From NCBI GenBank assembly GCA_030847615.1, contig JAUMIR010000002.1, positions 201,855,809-201,919,808 of the forward strand: DNA of 64,000 nt, given 5' to 3'. This DNA is from Gambelia wislizenii. Lineage: Eukaryota; Chordata; Lepidosauria; Squamata; Crotaphytidae. Each line of letters begins with the position of its first letter. Position 1 is the stretch's first letter. A program made the position numbers and the translations under genes. Shown piece after piece: positions 14,543-29,500 of the stretch. The notes under the pieces were generated by a model that worked only from the letters and a program-made list of their open reading frames with translations, was not told the DNA's origin and did no database searches.

Positions 14543-17500
14543 AGCAGACACTCACTTCAGATAGAGCCCCTTCTTTCTGAAGTGGACAAGTTGACAACAT
14601 TTGTTTTCCTGGCTTTGATCCTACAGTTTGAGTCTCCCTCCTAATTTCCCTGTGGCTATCAGGTTTAACAGTGTTGGCCTCTAGATGCCTTTTCAACTTT
14701 CTAAGGGGGAGAAGCATCAGTAATTTGTTTGTTTAATAAGCCTGTATTCCACCTTTCTGCCAAAAAAATGGGGGGGGGGAAGAGCCCTGTAATTCTGGCA
14801 CTTGTTCACAGAACTCTTTGGAGATCTAGGACCTTGTTAGGGCAGTCACTATGACAGAGATATTCCTTCATCCGAAGAGCTCCATCTGAGGGGGAAAACA
14901 AAATAACCCAAGACCCTGGAAAGCAAGGGGATCAAAAGAGCTTGATCCATTCAAACTCAGGATACAATTATTCTTTTCTGCCTACACTCCAAACAATAGG
15001 ATGAGCTTGTTGTGTCCTTAGATTAAAGGAGTTTGGTTTATAGCGATTGCTGTGCTGTCCCCAAAGGAATGAACAGACATAATGATAGGATCTATGGGAT
15101 CACTTCATCCTAAGAATGCACAGCCTTTGGGGTTTCAAAGAACTCTTCATCAGGATGAAGAGCAAGGCAGCAGAATTTCAGGCAGAAAGCAAAAGCAAGT
15201 AAATGCTTTTGCTCATTCAGGATAACATGTACTGTTGATTAGCTTGTTTCAAGGGTATATTTTGCAAACCACTCTTGAGGACCACATTTACAAATGTCTT
15301 AATTCAGTAGGACTAAATTGTGAGTTGTTGTTTTTTTTAAAAAAAATAACTCCATGTTTTTCTTCTTAAAATCCATCTGTAAGCTTTTTTTTCTCCACTT
15401 CTGTAAACAATTCACCACTAGGAATACAAATTTTTCAGTCACATGTTCTGCACAAGACATTGCTAGCTTCCCCCTTTTTTGATGAAAAATGTTGTTAATG
15501 TTCTAAAGCCGCTATAGTCTTATAACAACACTATAAGTCACCATAGTCTTATAACAACATAGGAGCACATCCTCTGCATGTTTACTTTTGAGTCAGCCCC
15601 TGTGCATTTAGTGAGACCTATGGTCAGGTAAGCATGCATAGAATTGCTCCGTCAAGTTAGTTTTAAAAATCGTTCTGCAACAAATGTTGGCATTGTGAAA
15701 AAGAAATGGGGACTATGTATCATATGTGGTGGGGGTGCCTAATATTACAAAAATTTTGGATAAAAGTGTATAAAATAATTCAAAAAATCTTTAATGTTCA
15801 ATTTGCAACGGACCCTAAACTATATCTATTGAATATAACATGGGATTTAGAGAAGGAATTTATTTGGCAATATTGGAGAGTGCTGTTGTATCTGATAACT
15901 GCAGCGAGATTGATAATAGGAGCGAACTGGAAGAAAAAGGAAAACCTTCCGATTGAAGATTGGCTCTTGAAACTTCGGGAGATGTGGGAAAATGACAGAC
16001 TTACACATATCATAAATAAAGGAAAGAGGACTAAAATTGAGGAAGAATGGTCTGCAATTTGTGAATACTGGAAGAAAAGATCGAACATGAAAGAGAGTGT
16101 GTAATATAAGTACTACAGTAATATAAGGTTGGACTTAAATGACATAAAGGAATAAACAATAACAAGATAACAGTTAAAGGGACACTGAAGTTGGTAACAA
16201 ATGCTTAAGCGGAAAATAAGCTGTAAAATGGACGAAAATGATATATAAAAGAACAATAGGTAAAAGAGGATAACGAGATTTGATATTGAGAAACTGGAGA
16301 TAAGGAAAAAGAGGAAAGGATATCTTGAACGGGTGGGGACTAGAGGAAGTAACAAGGTTGAATGGACAGAAGAAGGGCATTGAAAGTGGGAAGGTATGAG
16401 TATGTGATGGGAAAGAAGTGGAAGGGATGGGTGAATGGAAGGATGGAAGATTGTGGAAGATGATGTGGGAGGTAGGGAAAGGGAGTTAAGAAAGATGGTG
16501 ATAAATTGTCTATGGGTTTGTTTGTTTTTTGAATGAATGTGTATATATGTGGGGAATGTAATGTATAAGGTTATGTGTATGTTAATTTGTGTATTTAGTG
16601 AAACATTTATAAAAATAATAATAAAAAAAATCATTCTGCACTAAATCTCTTAACTGAAATAAAGATCTTACACATATTCAGCTTGTTGTAGTGAACAAGT
16701 GGGCTTGATTTTGCTGGATCCAGACAACAGGCAGAGATTCTAGTGAAAACAGAGACAGAAGACGACACACTATGCTCCTTACAAGCATTAAAGTGTAAAG
16801 GAATCTGTATTAACAGAACCTTTGAGCAGTACAGAAGACTAAAAATAAATGTTTAGGTATACAAAGAATATGAAATGTGTAGGAATATGAAGAATATGAA
16901 GAAGTCTTCATATTCTTCTATGAAGGCTTAGGGGAACTGTAGCTGAAAGAGACGTGTGGGCCCATTAAGGGAAGAAAGACATGGAATAATGTAATCTAGA
17001 GATGGTAAGTGAGGATTTCCATCACTATATCACTGATCTGTCCAAGTGAGATAAACAGGCAGAGAAGAGAGTATATGGAGCAGAGGTTAATCTAGGCGAC
17101 AGTCCACCGCTCAGTAGTAGACATTTAAAGCAGCCTTCTCCAACTTGGCCAGAAGAGGGTATCTCACCCTTATCCCTGTCCATCAGCCACTGGAATCCCT
17201 CACAGATCTTTGTGTTTTCAGCAGTTTAGTTCTCACTTCACCATTCTGCAATTATGAGGGCCTTAAATGAAAGCCTGGATTCTCAAGTTAGTCTCCAACT
17301 GCTATATTCCACATAGAAACAGATCTTGAGAAAGTTACTTTTTGGACTATCAACTCCCAAAATCCACCTGTCAGCATGCCTGCTGGGGAATTCTGGGATT
17401 TATAATAAAAAAAACCTAAACCCTTTTCCAAGCCATGGACTCTAGAACTCTAGTGATAATGTTCATATAAAACTGTCATGATGTCATCTATATCAGCTTC

Positions 17501-20500
17501 TAGAGACATTATTCATACCGTTGTGCCTAGCTCTTTGTATTCATTCCCATTGCAGAAGCAACTGACATTACTAGATTTTCCTCCAGTGTAAGCCAAGGTT
17601 GGATGCACAAGCTTCCTCAGTCTGGTGCCCTACAGATGTGCTGGAGTATGGAAATTACTGGAATATACATGAAAGGCACCAGGTTGGAAAAGGACTGGGT
17701 TAGCCATTTCTGTGCCTTGGCCCATGTCATGGCACTGCAGAAATCCAAGAGCACAGAGATATGTTTGTCTAAACCCCAGGACCAGAACGGAAGATCACAT
17801 CACTTCAAGCTATAATCCATTTGTTCCAACAGGAGTATCGTACCAGTGAGATAATACTTACTACTTGGTGAGTCTACATGTCTGATTAGATCTGATTAAT
17901 TTGCATATGTCTTAGAAGATATAAACCTGTTTGAAATATTAAGAATGGCAGAGTATCCTATTCATCAAGGTTGGTGTTTTCTTGCCTATTTGGCTTTGTC
18001 TCTTTGCACACGCACAGTAAGACACCCTCGGGAACTCTCAGTTCCAGTTCCCACATTCATCATACCAAGCCCCCAAAGCAGGACTCCACCAATTACATAT
18101 CCATGCCCATGCTCATGTGTTTATTGCTCAGCTGAAGAATGCTGGGGAAGGCAAACAGAGAGTTCCCCACCTCGTTGTCAGCACTGCCCCTCACAAAGAT
18201 GGTGCAGAGGCAGCTCCAGGAGCAAAATGTACAACTACACCTCCCAGCAAGACAGGGGCTTAGGCAAAACAGCTCGATTAGCACCAGGGCATCCAACAAT
18301 AACAGAATTGTTAGGGACATGAAAGCTGGGAGCAACTTCCACACCCATTTCAAGAAAGTCCCACCCACCCACTTCAGCCTCAACCAAGCTCTCAGATCTT
18401 CAGTGGCAGGGAAAGGCTATCCAAGCAGAAGCCATTACAGCACAGAGCCTATATACACTGACTCAAGGAAAAATAAAGGGATAGAGGAGGAGGAGGGGAA
18501 GATTATAGATGAATGAATTCTGATGATGGAGAGTAAAATATCATCCATGATCGGCCAATCTAAACAGGGAAGAGGCAGATGCTGCTACAGCCTAGGATGT
18601 TACAGCAACATGATCTGAAAGGGTGAAAAGGAGGAAGCCTTTCAGGTTGCGGGGGTGGGGGTGGGGAGATAAAGAAGACACTGCTCCATCCTGTTTGATG
18701 CTCCTGAATCATGTGCAGGTTCATTACTGCGCCCTTCTAGAAGATAGGCTCTTGCCTGTGCACCAGCTGTTTTTCCTGGGTTATATCCAGGAACAGTTGG
18801 TGCAGTCTGTCTCTCATCCTGGGTGGTGCTGACTCACTTTGGAAGGAAAGCTGTGAATTTGGGTGCATGAGCCAAATGCCAGACAACACTAGCATTTGCA
18901 GTAAAAGCAGTGTAATTTTCGGGTTCTGTCCACACAATTCTGCCAGAGAACAGAGGCTGGGTATATTCACAAGTCAGCAGGGTTCTGCTGAGGAGCTCTA
19001 CTGGGGAGTGAGCACACCAGCCAACTACTGTACTTCAAATGGAAGGTGGGGCTGTTCAAGAGCATGAGCCCCCATGTTTATTGACAAACACATCTAAAAG
19101 CAAATCTCTGCATTCAAGATTGGCAGGCTGGTACACATATTTATAAGTAATTCATGCTCTGTTGTTGCTGAATGTGGACCACACACTTTAGGTCAAGGAA
19201 CCACTGGGGGCCATAGAAACAGATTACTCATCCTTGCACTGAAGTGAAATGTGAGCTGGAGAGCAGATACTGGTACAGTTTGAAAGTGTTGTGTGATCAT
19301 GAGCCTCTAATACTAGTTTGGCTCTACAAAACTAATATATAAAGGGCTGCCTTTCCACTCCACAACAGCTTCCTTAAGCCTTAACCCTGCTGAGGCATCC
19401 CCATCATAGTATCTGGATATAAGAAGGTTCTCTGTCCCAGATTCCTTTATACAGACCACACCCCAACCCCTCAAATATCCACCCATTTACTATCACTTCC
19501 TCTTATATCAGCACTAAGCCTCTCCAGTGATTCGGTTTTTCAGGAAAACTGCCAGACTGTGGAGAAATAAATCCTCAGTGCTGAAAAGTATAGAGGTTTC
19601 AGTGTAAACATCAACATCAATGATATTTCGTGTTTTAATAAAGCAATGGAAACATACCAAAACATACAGCTCTACTTAAAAAGCAGCAGTGTTAGAACTC
19701 TGGAACTTTGAGGAGAAAAAAACAAAGGGCCTCAAAGGTATCTATCAAAAAACCTTGACTACTGAGACACTTGAAGTACGGCCACCAGGTTCTCAGCTTC
19801 TTCACACTGCCCACCCTCTGAACTGATGCCTGCCTGGACTGCTTTCACCTTGTCCCAGGTTTCTGAAACAGTCTCATACAGCACAGAAATTTCAAAAGGT
19901 ATGTTTAAGTGACTTTTGCAAGGAAGCCTTCTTGCTGTTTTGGCAAGCAGGATTTCAAAATCTTTTGAAAGAGTTGCCTTCATCAAAAAATCCTATTTAT
20001 CCAAGTCTTGGAACTTAACACACAGTCAGAGGGAAATGGATCTTTCATGCCCTCTTGGCTGCTAGAAGACCGATACTCCAATACTGGAAAGATAGCACAT
20101 CCCTACCAGTGATTCAATGGATAGAAGATTTAACAACACTTGCAACATTTGAAAGATGTATCGATGTAATTTATAAATGGACTTTTCAGACTATCATACT
20201 CAGAATCCTCCCCAGCCAGCATAGTTAATACTGGCTAGGGGATTCTGGGATCTGTAGTGCCGAAAAAAGAACTGTCCTCAACTCTGGCTCGCACTCTCGC
20301 AAAATAAAATAAAAAGAAAGCACTCTTTCAGTTAGAAACCTCCTCTGTGATACATGAGATCCAGTGTCAAAGGCCTCTTGAATAAAAAAAAAAGTATTTC
20401 TTGATTAATTGTCCAATGGAGAAGAAAATTGGCATGTGAAGACCTTCATTGTAGGGGCTGTGAAAGGGGGCAGAGTTTGTCATTTTAAGATGCTTAATAC

Positions 20501-23500
20501 AGCTAGGCAGGGAAAAGGTGCCAGTGACCACCATGGGAGACAGCTGATCCAAGCCGCTTTGGAATGAATGAATGAAAACACTTAACTGAGGCATTTCTAT
20601 CATACAAAATAGCTGGAAACAAACAGAAAGTAATCTGGCAAAGATGCACAGCTACACAAGTGAATACTAAAATGAAGGATCCACAGGCATATACAGGCCT
20701 CTTCTACAGATCACCAGAACATTTTTTTATTTATTGTATTTATATTCCTGCCTTTCTTCCAAGATGGGATTCAAGGCGGGTAGATGGGATTCAAGGTGGG
20801 TTTCAAACTACTTGGTAGGGGCATAAGTCTCCAGTGATAATTTTAACTAGTTTTTAAAAAGAGTTTTCTTGTACAAGTTCCAAACAAACTAGGAATACCT
20901 GCAACAAATTGACAGTGCAAAAGGCTCCAAAATATATTTCATTTTGCTGGTCTTCCTCAACAGGAAACAGTTGATTAAAGCATTTGTTTGTTTCAACACA
21001 TTAGCATGTTCTCATTTAATGACAGTCTACAGAATCTGCCTCAGTGGAATAAAAGAGGGCTAAACTAAGAGACAAGAAGACAGGGGGTGGGAATGTAAAT
21101 GGAGAGTAAGAGAGCTAGTTTGAAATTAAGCATGTGATGTAGCTCAAGGCACAAGTAATTGCATGCAGATTTCTAACATGACTGGAGTGGCAAGGGTGAG
21201 GGGTAATGCAAAACCATCCTAATTTTGATTCCCTAGGATCTATAACTCTAGGATCTATAGAGTTGACTCCAGTATGTGAATTAAGCATTAAGATAGCCGA
21301 GATTCTGAATGGACTGTCAGAGGAGCATGATCATTTTAGAGTGGAGACACTCTTACTTGTGTTAAATTATTTTCAGATGCCCATCAATGGTTGTTACTGT
21401 AATTCATGTTGGAACATCTCTCGTCTAACCTTTTACAGATTCTCCTCACGAAAACAAGCTAATCTGCTTGGAGAATGTGCAGTAGTAATAATACCAACGA
21501 AATCAATCAGCTCAGGTCTTAACACAGAAATCCTACGCTCACTTACTGTACTTCCATGAACTCAATGGGGATGACTTTGAAGCAAACATGCACTATAAAT
21601 GCTTTGGTATCCAAACATCCTGGCTAAAATCAGCTGCAAAAAGGATATTTTATGTGGAACCCCAAAAAGTCAGGAGTCCAAATGCAGTGTGTGCTTGGTT
21701 TGTCACACTATGCATTAAACTCCAAACAAGGCAAAAGGGGAGCAACTGAGTGTGCCTCAGTGGGATTGGTGGATGGGAAGGCCATAAAATGAATCAGAAC
21801 ATATTGATTAATAAGTTCAGAAAAAGTACAGAAAGAAGAATTTAAGAAGTTAAACAGTTCCTAGATATGTGGTGGGGATGGAAAAATTAATACTAAAAAG
21901 GGAAGTTCAAAGACAAAATATGCCTAAAACAAAGATAGCCACGTTAAGGAGTAGCACTTAATTTAAAAAGCCATGCTCTCCCACTGCTACTACTAACTAG
22001 CAAGGCCAAAAGGATATTTTCTTCTGCATCAGCTCTTAATGAAATTGTTTATTATTAACTGCATTGTTATTCATGCTTTATTGCGTATTAGTTATGAAAC
22101 CGTTTTGATTTTACTTCAAAAGGAATGCAGTACTAATTTTCTGCCTAGCTTTGTTGTGAACTCCTTTGAACATATTGTTTATGGAAAAGCATTATACAAA
22201 TAAAGTGAATGAGAGAGTGATGCTCCAGAAAGTGATCCAGGATCAAGAAAAATATTTTGCTCCACAACTTGACTGATTCCATGGGTGGCCAGATTCTACA
22301 AAAGAAGCCTGCACTAAGAGCTTGACACACATAAAGTGCATGCACTCAGGCATGGCAAGGAAATTGTGTATAAGGTTTAAAGAGAGTTGTAACATTACAG
22401 GGCAGAATAAGTCTGTCCATCAGACAGATGCTTTGATTTTCACACAGAACACTGAAGAACAAATAGTATAAAACATGGGAAGGCTGGTTAAAGTTCCTTT
22501 ATAGACTTGGTTTATCCCTAAAGAGAGCCAAGGAATACAAAGAAGCTCTTCGTTTTCAGATATGGATTTTAATCAGTAGTTTCATCAGAACTGCAGATTG
22601 GCTCTGCCTCTTCTCTGTAAGCTTTTCAGGGTTCCATGGAAAACTTTTATTTCCTCATCTTACCACCATGACAAGTGTGTGGGAATCAGAGATCGTGTTG
22701 GGTGGCAGCTGCAGCCAAGATGGCACAAAGCAAGGAAAGATAGGAGGAGCTGTTTTCCCAATGAGTGGGAAAGTCGCCCAGTTCAAAGGCACAGGGGACC
22801 TTTCTACTAGTACTTCTGCTATTAATTAAAATATCTTCAGCAGCTTTGAAGGAGAATTTGGAAAAAAAAAGAATAATAAAGGGAAGACACTGAACTGGCT
22901 GCTCCTAACAAGATGACACTGACTCAGAAATAAAGGCACAGATCCTTCTGTTCCAGCACCAAAGGGCTGCATGCTCATTTTTACAGAGGCCAGGCTCAGG
23001 TGTTAAATGGCCTCCAGAGTCTTTCTTCATCATTCATGACTTTCATTTGTACATTATGTCTCCCCCACACACACACACAGTCTCATCGCAACGGAAGGTC
23101 ACATTTCTGTTGGCCAAGATCCAAAGCGATGCCTAAGATCACACAAGTCTCCCACTAGCCAGTGCAATTCTTAACTTCATCTCTTCAGATATCTGACTCA
23201 CAAACTGTTTTAAACCCCTCATTTGCAGAAGTGGTCTGCCATGTAGCAGCATCAGAACAGGGGTGGAGAGGGTCAGAAAAAGAAAGAACCCCCTGTTGGC
23301 TGAGAAACACAATTCTGAAAAGGAGGAGTTGTTACTTCTTTGAATCCTGTATTAAATTAAATAGATTAAAATGTATTAAATGCACCCATTTCCCTCAAGC
23401 AATGCAATCACTGCTGTGTGGAATAAATTTCCACAGACATTACAGGCACCTGCTTTGGTGAGATAACTAGTCATGAGAGCCAGCGTGGTGTAATGATTTG

Positions 23501-26500
23501 AGCATTGGACTACAACTCTGGAGACCAAGGTTCAAATCCTTGCTTGGCCATGGAAACCCACTGGGTGATCTTGGGCAAGTTACATTCTCTGAGCCTCAGA
23601 GGAAAGCGAAGGCAACTTCCTCTGAACAAATCTTGCCAAGAAAACCCCATAATATGTTTGCCTTAGGGTTGTCGTAAGTTAGAAATTACTTGAAGGCACA
23701 CAACAACACAACACAAGGAAAACAAGTGCTCTCTCCCATCTCATTCTGTGAATAATGGAAAACAAGTGCTTCCTCCCATCTCATTCTGGGAATAATTTCA
23801 TATTTTAAAAAATATCTGGAGGTTATATGTGTTTCTCTTGTATAATTACATTTTTTAAAACAGAGTGGAAAAGCTAGATAACGATGAAATGAAATTACAA
23901 AAAACTAAAAGCTCCTTCCTTCTCTTACAAATGCAGCAATGCCCTGCGCTTTTATGAACTTTCAACCAGTGTTTTTGTGTGTGTTTTTAAACTGTTAAAG
24001 ACTAAATACTCTCCTTTCCTCTGTTGGAATACCTATCTAATCAGTTAAACCAAAAAAGCATGGTAAAGAGCCATACAAATCCAACCCACCCTGCTTTTGC
24101 CTACTCCACCCCTTGGTGCCTTGTATGATACATACTGGCACTGGAAAGAGATTTGCAAAGGTATGCAAAAATTAAAGAGTAGCTGTTTGCACTTTGATCA
24201 TGCAAAAGGGCCCTCAGGACCACAGAAATTCCAACTGGCCACCACATTATGCTTGGGCTATAACATCAACTGCCATGAACAATAAAAACACACCCATAAC
24301 AAAAGTGCATGGGCCCAATGAGTCAGGGAGAAAGAGGCCAAGGTAAGCATATTAATAAATCATTCCGAGACAAGCATGCGGAATTGTTTGTGGGCGTTTT
24401 TTTTGTTTGTTTGTTTGTTTGTTTTTGTTTTTTTAAAACCTTAATTTTTTGACTAGGGGTCTACAGAAAGGAACAGGCCTCAACTATTAACACAGGTAGA
24501 CTTGGTATCACTCTTTATACATTTTAGTACTCTGACAGCAGCTGCACTCACATTTCATCCACATGGCCTAGCCAGGAAGCCATGGAATCTCAAAAGCTCC
24601 ATTATAAACAATTTCAGAAGAGTCTAATCCTTTCCTAATTCAATATGCTGCCTGAAAGGCTCCGACATACACTAAGCAAATACTCTTGTTACACTCTATA
24701 TGGCCTGTCAACCTCTATATGACCCTGGGTACATTATACCCTACAAATGGCAGTTTTGGTCCTACCTAATGGTCCTTTGGGCAAAAAAGCTACAGTGTCA
24801 CTTTGTCGGCTAAGCCCTTTCACTTCAATCCTATGTTTCATTAAACAATAGCTATTTCAGGCAAAATCTTTGTGTGCAAGGCTCTCTGTCACTGTGAGCC
24901 TTTCTAAAAATCAAGAGCACGAATTTTTAGACTTCCCAAAAGAGAGACAGACTGTTCACTTGGCAAGGGTGTACTCCTATCTGAAGCCTAGGGGCAAGGA
25001 GATCAAAGGAAAAAGCTGGGGCGGGGGTAGAACAGCACTGCACAGACCCATAACAGGGAGGAACTTTAGAGAAGTTGCAAATCACACTCAAAAGGGAGGA
25101 AGTGGAAGAAAGTCACTTCAGTGATCCTCACCACTGATAATCAACACAAGCTTTTGGGATTGGATTGAACCACAAAGAAGGGAGTGGTTAAGAGGAGCCA
25201 AAGCTCCTACTCACACAAATGCTTGTGGTGCAGTTGTTTTGGAGAAGCTTGCATCTCCTTTTGAAACTATCTATGCCTTTCTAAAGAAGGGATCCATCTC
25301 ACTCTGTTGAGTACCATTTTCAAGTGAGACAACACTGCTGGATTGGGATTTGGAAATGCCTCCAGGTATTTCAGTTCATGTAAGATACATTTCAGGTTAT
25401 TCAGGAATTCAGAAAAATTGTTGTTACACTGCCAAAGTTGATCTCTCTCGAAAGGAAGGTGTTGGTAACTGCCTCCTGAAAAGTACAGATCTTTTGGGTT
25501 GATGGAAAGGCAGCAACCTAATTGCCTAAACAGCTTCCTACTCACAGCAATGAAAGCTGTTTATGTGAGCAGTTTTAATCATCAATAAGAAGACTGTTAA
25601 TTTTTTTAATTTAATGTTTTTTGTGCTTTTCCCACAGAAACACTAGTACATATGGGCCCACATAGCCTTGCTTCCTCTCCTTTCCTTTCAACTGCTTTCC
25701 TTTAAGACTAAAGAGCTCGAAGTTGCAAACTTGCGCATACTACGGTACTTACCTAGATAACATGCATGTTACAGTTGTCTTTGGGAAGTTTCAAATAGAT
25801 GAAAGTGGGGGGGGAAACCCTACCTTACTGCATGAATACTAGTTGAAGCCAATTTCTGATTATTCTGTTTTCATTACCAAATAAATGACATCTATATCCT
25901 AGGTCTGATCACCTGTTTCCCAATGTTACTTACATCAAATCCTGTGCATTCTATTTTAAGTATGTCATGGTACTAACTCCCAGCTTAGTATGCACAGGAC
26001 TGCAATCTTCATCTCATATTATCACAACAAAACCCAAGGAAAATCAAGAGAGAATACAGTTACTCATTTATATCCAGCATCTTCCTTCCTATCATGCAAG
26101 TGATGCATTCTGCTACTCCAATCCACATTACTGCCCCTTTCCAGACTTAGGTATGCTTTGGTAGCAGAGAGTTTTCTGTAAAAGACTATGTCCCACTTGC
26201 AATGAAAAGAGTCTTGCCAGAACTTTACACACTCAATTATGGGATGTCCGCACAACATCTAACAGCACAAAGAAAGATAACTAAACCACTTTAGCTCTGC
26301 AACTGCAGAATTCATCTATCTTTGGTTTTACAGAGATCTACAGAAATAATTATTCACACTCTTAAAACTAAAACTGTAGAAAGTACTTTGTGATTTTAAA
26401 AAACAACAACAGATGAAACAGAATGGTGGTCATAATCATTACCTGGAAGAGGGTCAAACTGTTGTCAGTCAGAATGGATCTGGGAGGTGTAATGACTAAA

Positions 26501-29500
26501 GCAAAACACAAAACTCTCATTAAGAAGACAGAACAAGCAAGTGAATTTAGAAAAAGAGGGGAGGGAGACAAAAGAGACAAATGTGTCTGCGCCATTAAAA
26601 TAAGAAGATAGCGAAATTGTATTACTTGATCAAGACAGTGAAAGTAGACCTGGTGATGTTGGTTCTAAAATTATGTTTAAAAAATCTGAACTTACACAGA
26701 TAAAATGATATTTCTGGGTCCGCAAGGTGGCTTTTCACAAAGGCCCTCAGAGCGCCAACTGTCAACAAGATCAAGGAAAGGGAGCAAAAGTAGCATAGTG
26801 AACACTATTCTCTTAATGGCAGTGCCCACATCCCCTTTGGTACTGTGATCTGAATACCAATTTAGTCATTGCTTTGAGGAATCATACTGTGGAAGAAGCA
26901 AGAGGAGATGGCCCAATTGGTCAGCACCTTTTTTTTTAAATTAATTTTTAATTAATTTTTAAAATTAAACGACATACAATTTCTATATAAAACTTAACAA
27001 ACATATATAAAAGTGATTCCCTCCACCGAGGGACTTCCCTTTACATTCATCCCTCTTTCCAAAATACCATTGTTTCCAACTCAGGTTTGCTTCCTCTCCC
27101 CTTTATTAATACAAATTCTAAAAAATTACTCCATTTTTCACCAAAAACATTCTTATTTAGCCCTCCTTTTTTTTCTTTAACCATATTTGTTAATTTCTCA
27201 TTTATAGCTATATTCCATACTTGATCATACCATTCTTCTATTTTGTATTCACCTTGTATTTTCCATTTCTTTGCTATTATTAACCTTGCTGCTGTCAGCA
27301 GATTTGTTAGTAAATCCTTAACAATTTGAGATTCTTGTATTTTTTCACAATATGATAATAATGCTATTTCAGGGCTTAAAGGTATATTTATCTCCAGTAT
27401 TTCACTTATTTCCTTCATTACTATTTTCCAAAATTGCTGCACATATTTGCAATTCCACCACATATGAATATACGTTCCCAATTCTTGGCATCCCCTCCAA
27501 CACTGCTGCATATTTTTTATCTATTTGATTCAATCTTACTGGGGTTAAATACCATCTCCGGGTCAGCACCTTTTAAAGGGTTTCTCAAAGGCAGCCGGCT
27601 GGCCTGCCTCTTATTCTAGCATTATTACTGGGTCCTCTGCCTTCATGGTTGGATGTCTCCTTCTGTCACTTGTTGGACCAAACAACCTCAAGCTATCCAA
27701 TGTAGCAACCTCATTATCTCCAGGTATTAACAGGACTGAATGAGATTACATAGGCCTCTATTGTCTTCCTCTGACTTCAAGGTAAGAGAAAGAATACAAT
27801 ACAGGCACAAAGCTTAGTTAACAAAGCTTCTGACAAAAGCTCCTTTTTACCAAGTCTTTTTACACCTGCCTGCCCCCCTTTTTCCTCTGTTCTTAGCAGC
27901 ATCAACATTGGGAGGATAGTGAAGGAGGGCTGGAGAAACAAAAACAAAAAAATCAGGGTCAAGATGAAGAAGCTTAAAGTGCATAAGACCTTGGAAAGAC
28001 TGGGATTCTTTTCTAATCGAACCAACTGTTGCTGTGTGTACTTGCCTACAAAAGGCAAAGTAAATAACATCAGCCTCCAAAATTCCTTACTGAGCATGTA
28101 TGAGCAGCAAAACAGAGAGAAAGAGGGAAAACAGGCTGACTCACAACTACCACTCAGCATGTCAAAGAAGCACAGATCTATAAATCTGGCCACCAAAATG
28201 GAAATTATAAGAAAAGTGCAAGATGGTGAGAGAAAACAAATAATCTGTAGAAGCTTTCAAGTGGCCTCTGGAAGGTTCAAAACATTTCCATTAACTTATA
28301 CAAGGCTTATCTTTCTGACCTGGTTGTTTCATTTCAAATGTGCATATTGTTAGTTTTGAATTAAAAGTTTGCTGAAATGTGTTGAGCTGCTCTTTGTGTG
28401 GTTGTGTGGTAGTGGTGGTGTAGGAACCTATCCCTATCTGTTCCATGTTATTTCTAATTCTGGCATCAAATTTTCTGTTAAAAAAGTAATTACCAGGGAC
28501 ACGTCTATTTTGTTAATTGAGGTATACCTGTACAAACCTGTCGTTGCCTTAGTATAATAAGCAGCAGCCCAACAACAGTATTTTGCCATCAAGTCAGCAT
28601 TGACTTATGGTGATCCTATGGTGGCCATGGCTGCCTTGACTGAATCAATCCATCTATAATGTGGTCTTCCTCTTTTCCTACTGTTTTCAACTTTATCAAA
28701 CATCATCACTTTTTTTCAATGAGTCACATTGTTTCATTCTATGTCCAAAGTATGATAGCCTCAGCTTAGTCATTTTGGCTTCTCAAAGCATCAAACTATG
28801 TGACAATGAAACAGGCTACTTAAGAAAGCTGTAGAATCTCCTTTGCTACATTTTTTTAAGCAGTGAGTAATTGTTCCTGGAGATGCATCCAACCAGATGA
28901 TTCTATGTCAGACCTTCTATGTGGAATGTGTGAATTACCTCAATTGGAAAAGATACACATCATACCAAGGAGCAGAAGCTGCTGAAACCTACTTTGGGCA
29001 GGCCTGGCAGAGGCAGCTTATGGGACCGGTCACCCGAATTGCTACCTTTGGGTCTCAGAAGGAACAGGCGTTGACTGGGAAAAATGGACACCTGGTTTCA
29101 TAGACAGGGATGGGTGCAAAACAAAGGCAGAAAGTTGGTTTGTGCCCTGCAATGGAGCAGGACGTTCTAGTCATTTGCTATTTAGAGGTGCAGGAAGCAT
29201 GGTTTTGCTTTTGGCTCCTGGCACATTTAAAAGGAGTGGTTGATTTAAATTCTCTCCAATTCCAGTATTTCCAACTCTGGAGCTCTGGTTGAAACCATAC
29301 AGGACCAACACCCTGTTGTTCAACAGCCTCATCTGGGCATGACTAATGCTGCGGTAAATGGCCTGGAAGAGAAGTCACTGGACAGTTGTCAGGAGGAACA
29401 TACCCTGCTTAGAGAACACTCTCAGCTCTTCTCCATACAACACAGTGCATATGTTCTCAGCTTTGGAAGCACCACCCAAATAAAGCAATGAGTGGCATTA

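Larger units (their letters stand above)
5332..26442 (-). other. ASPSCR1 intron h-i, 21 kb
   Basis: Large intron with scattered repeats listed separately: a 5S-derived SINE, CR1-like, L1 and tRNA-SINE pieces, MITEs and microsatellites. Stretches such as 5990-7280, 7700-10530, 12350-15660, 17430-20170, 20290-23470 and 23720-26440 show only short chance open frames or simple repeats to my reading. Confidence 0.7.

Noticed and set aside
16113..16634. 173-codon minus-strand frame
   Set aside because: It is the antisense of the purine-rich L1 3' UTR.
19759..19986. 75-codon minus-strand frame ([13 protein letters not shown])
   Set aside because: Protein-like in part, but no family recognised, no splice context for ASPSCR1 and no supporting neighbour; left as a chance frame.
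23475..23560. tRNA gene
   Set aside because: A and B boxes are present but no cloverleaf is complete, and the head is followed by the SINE body found elsewhere in the window.
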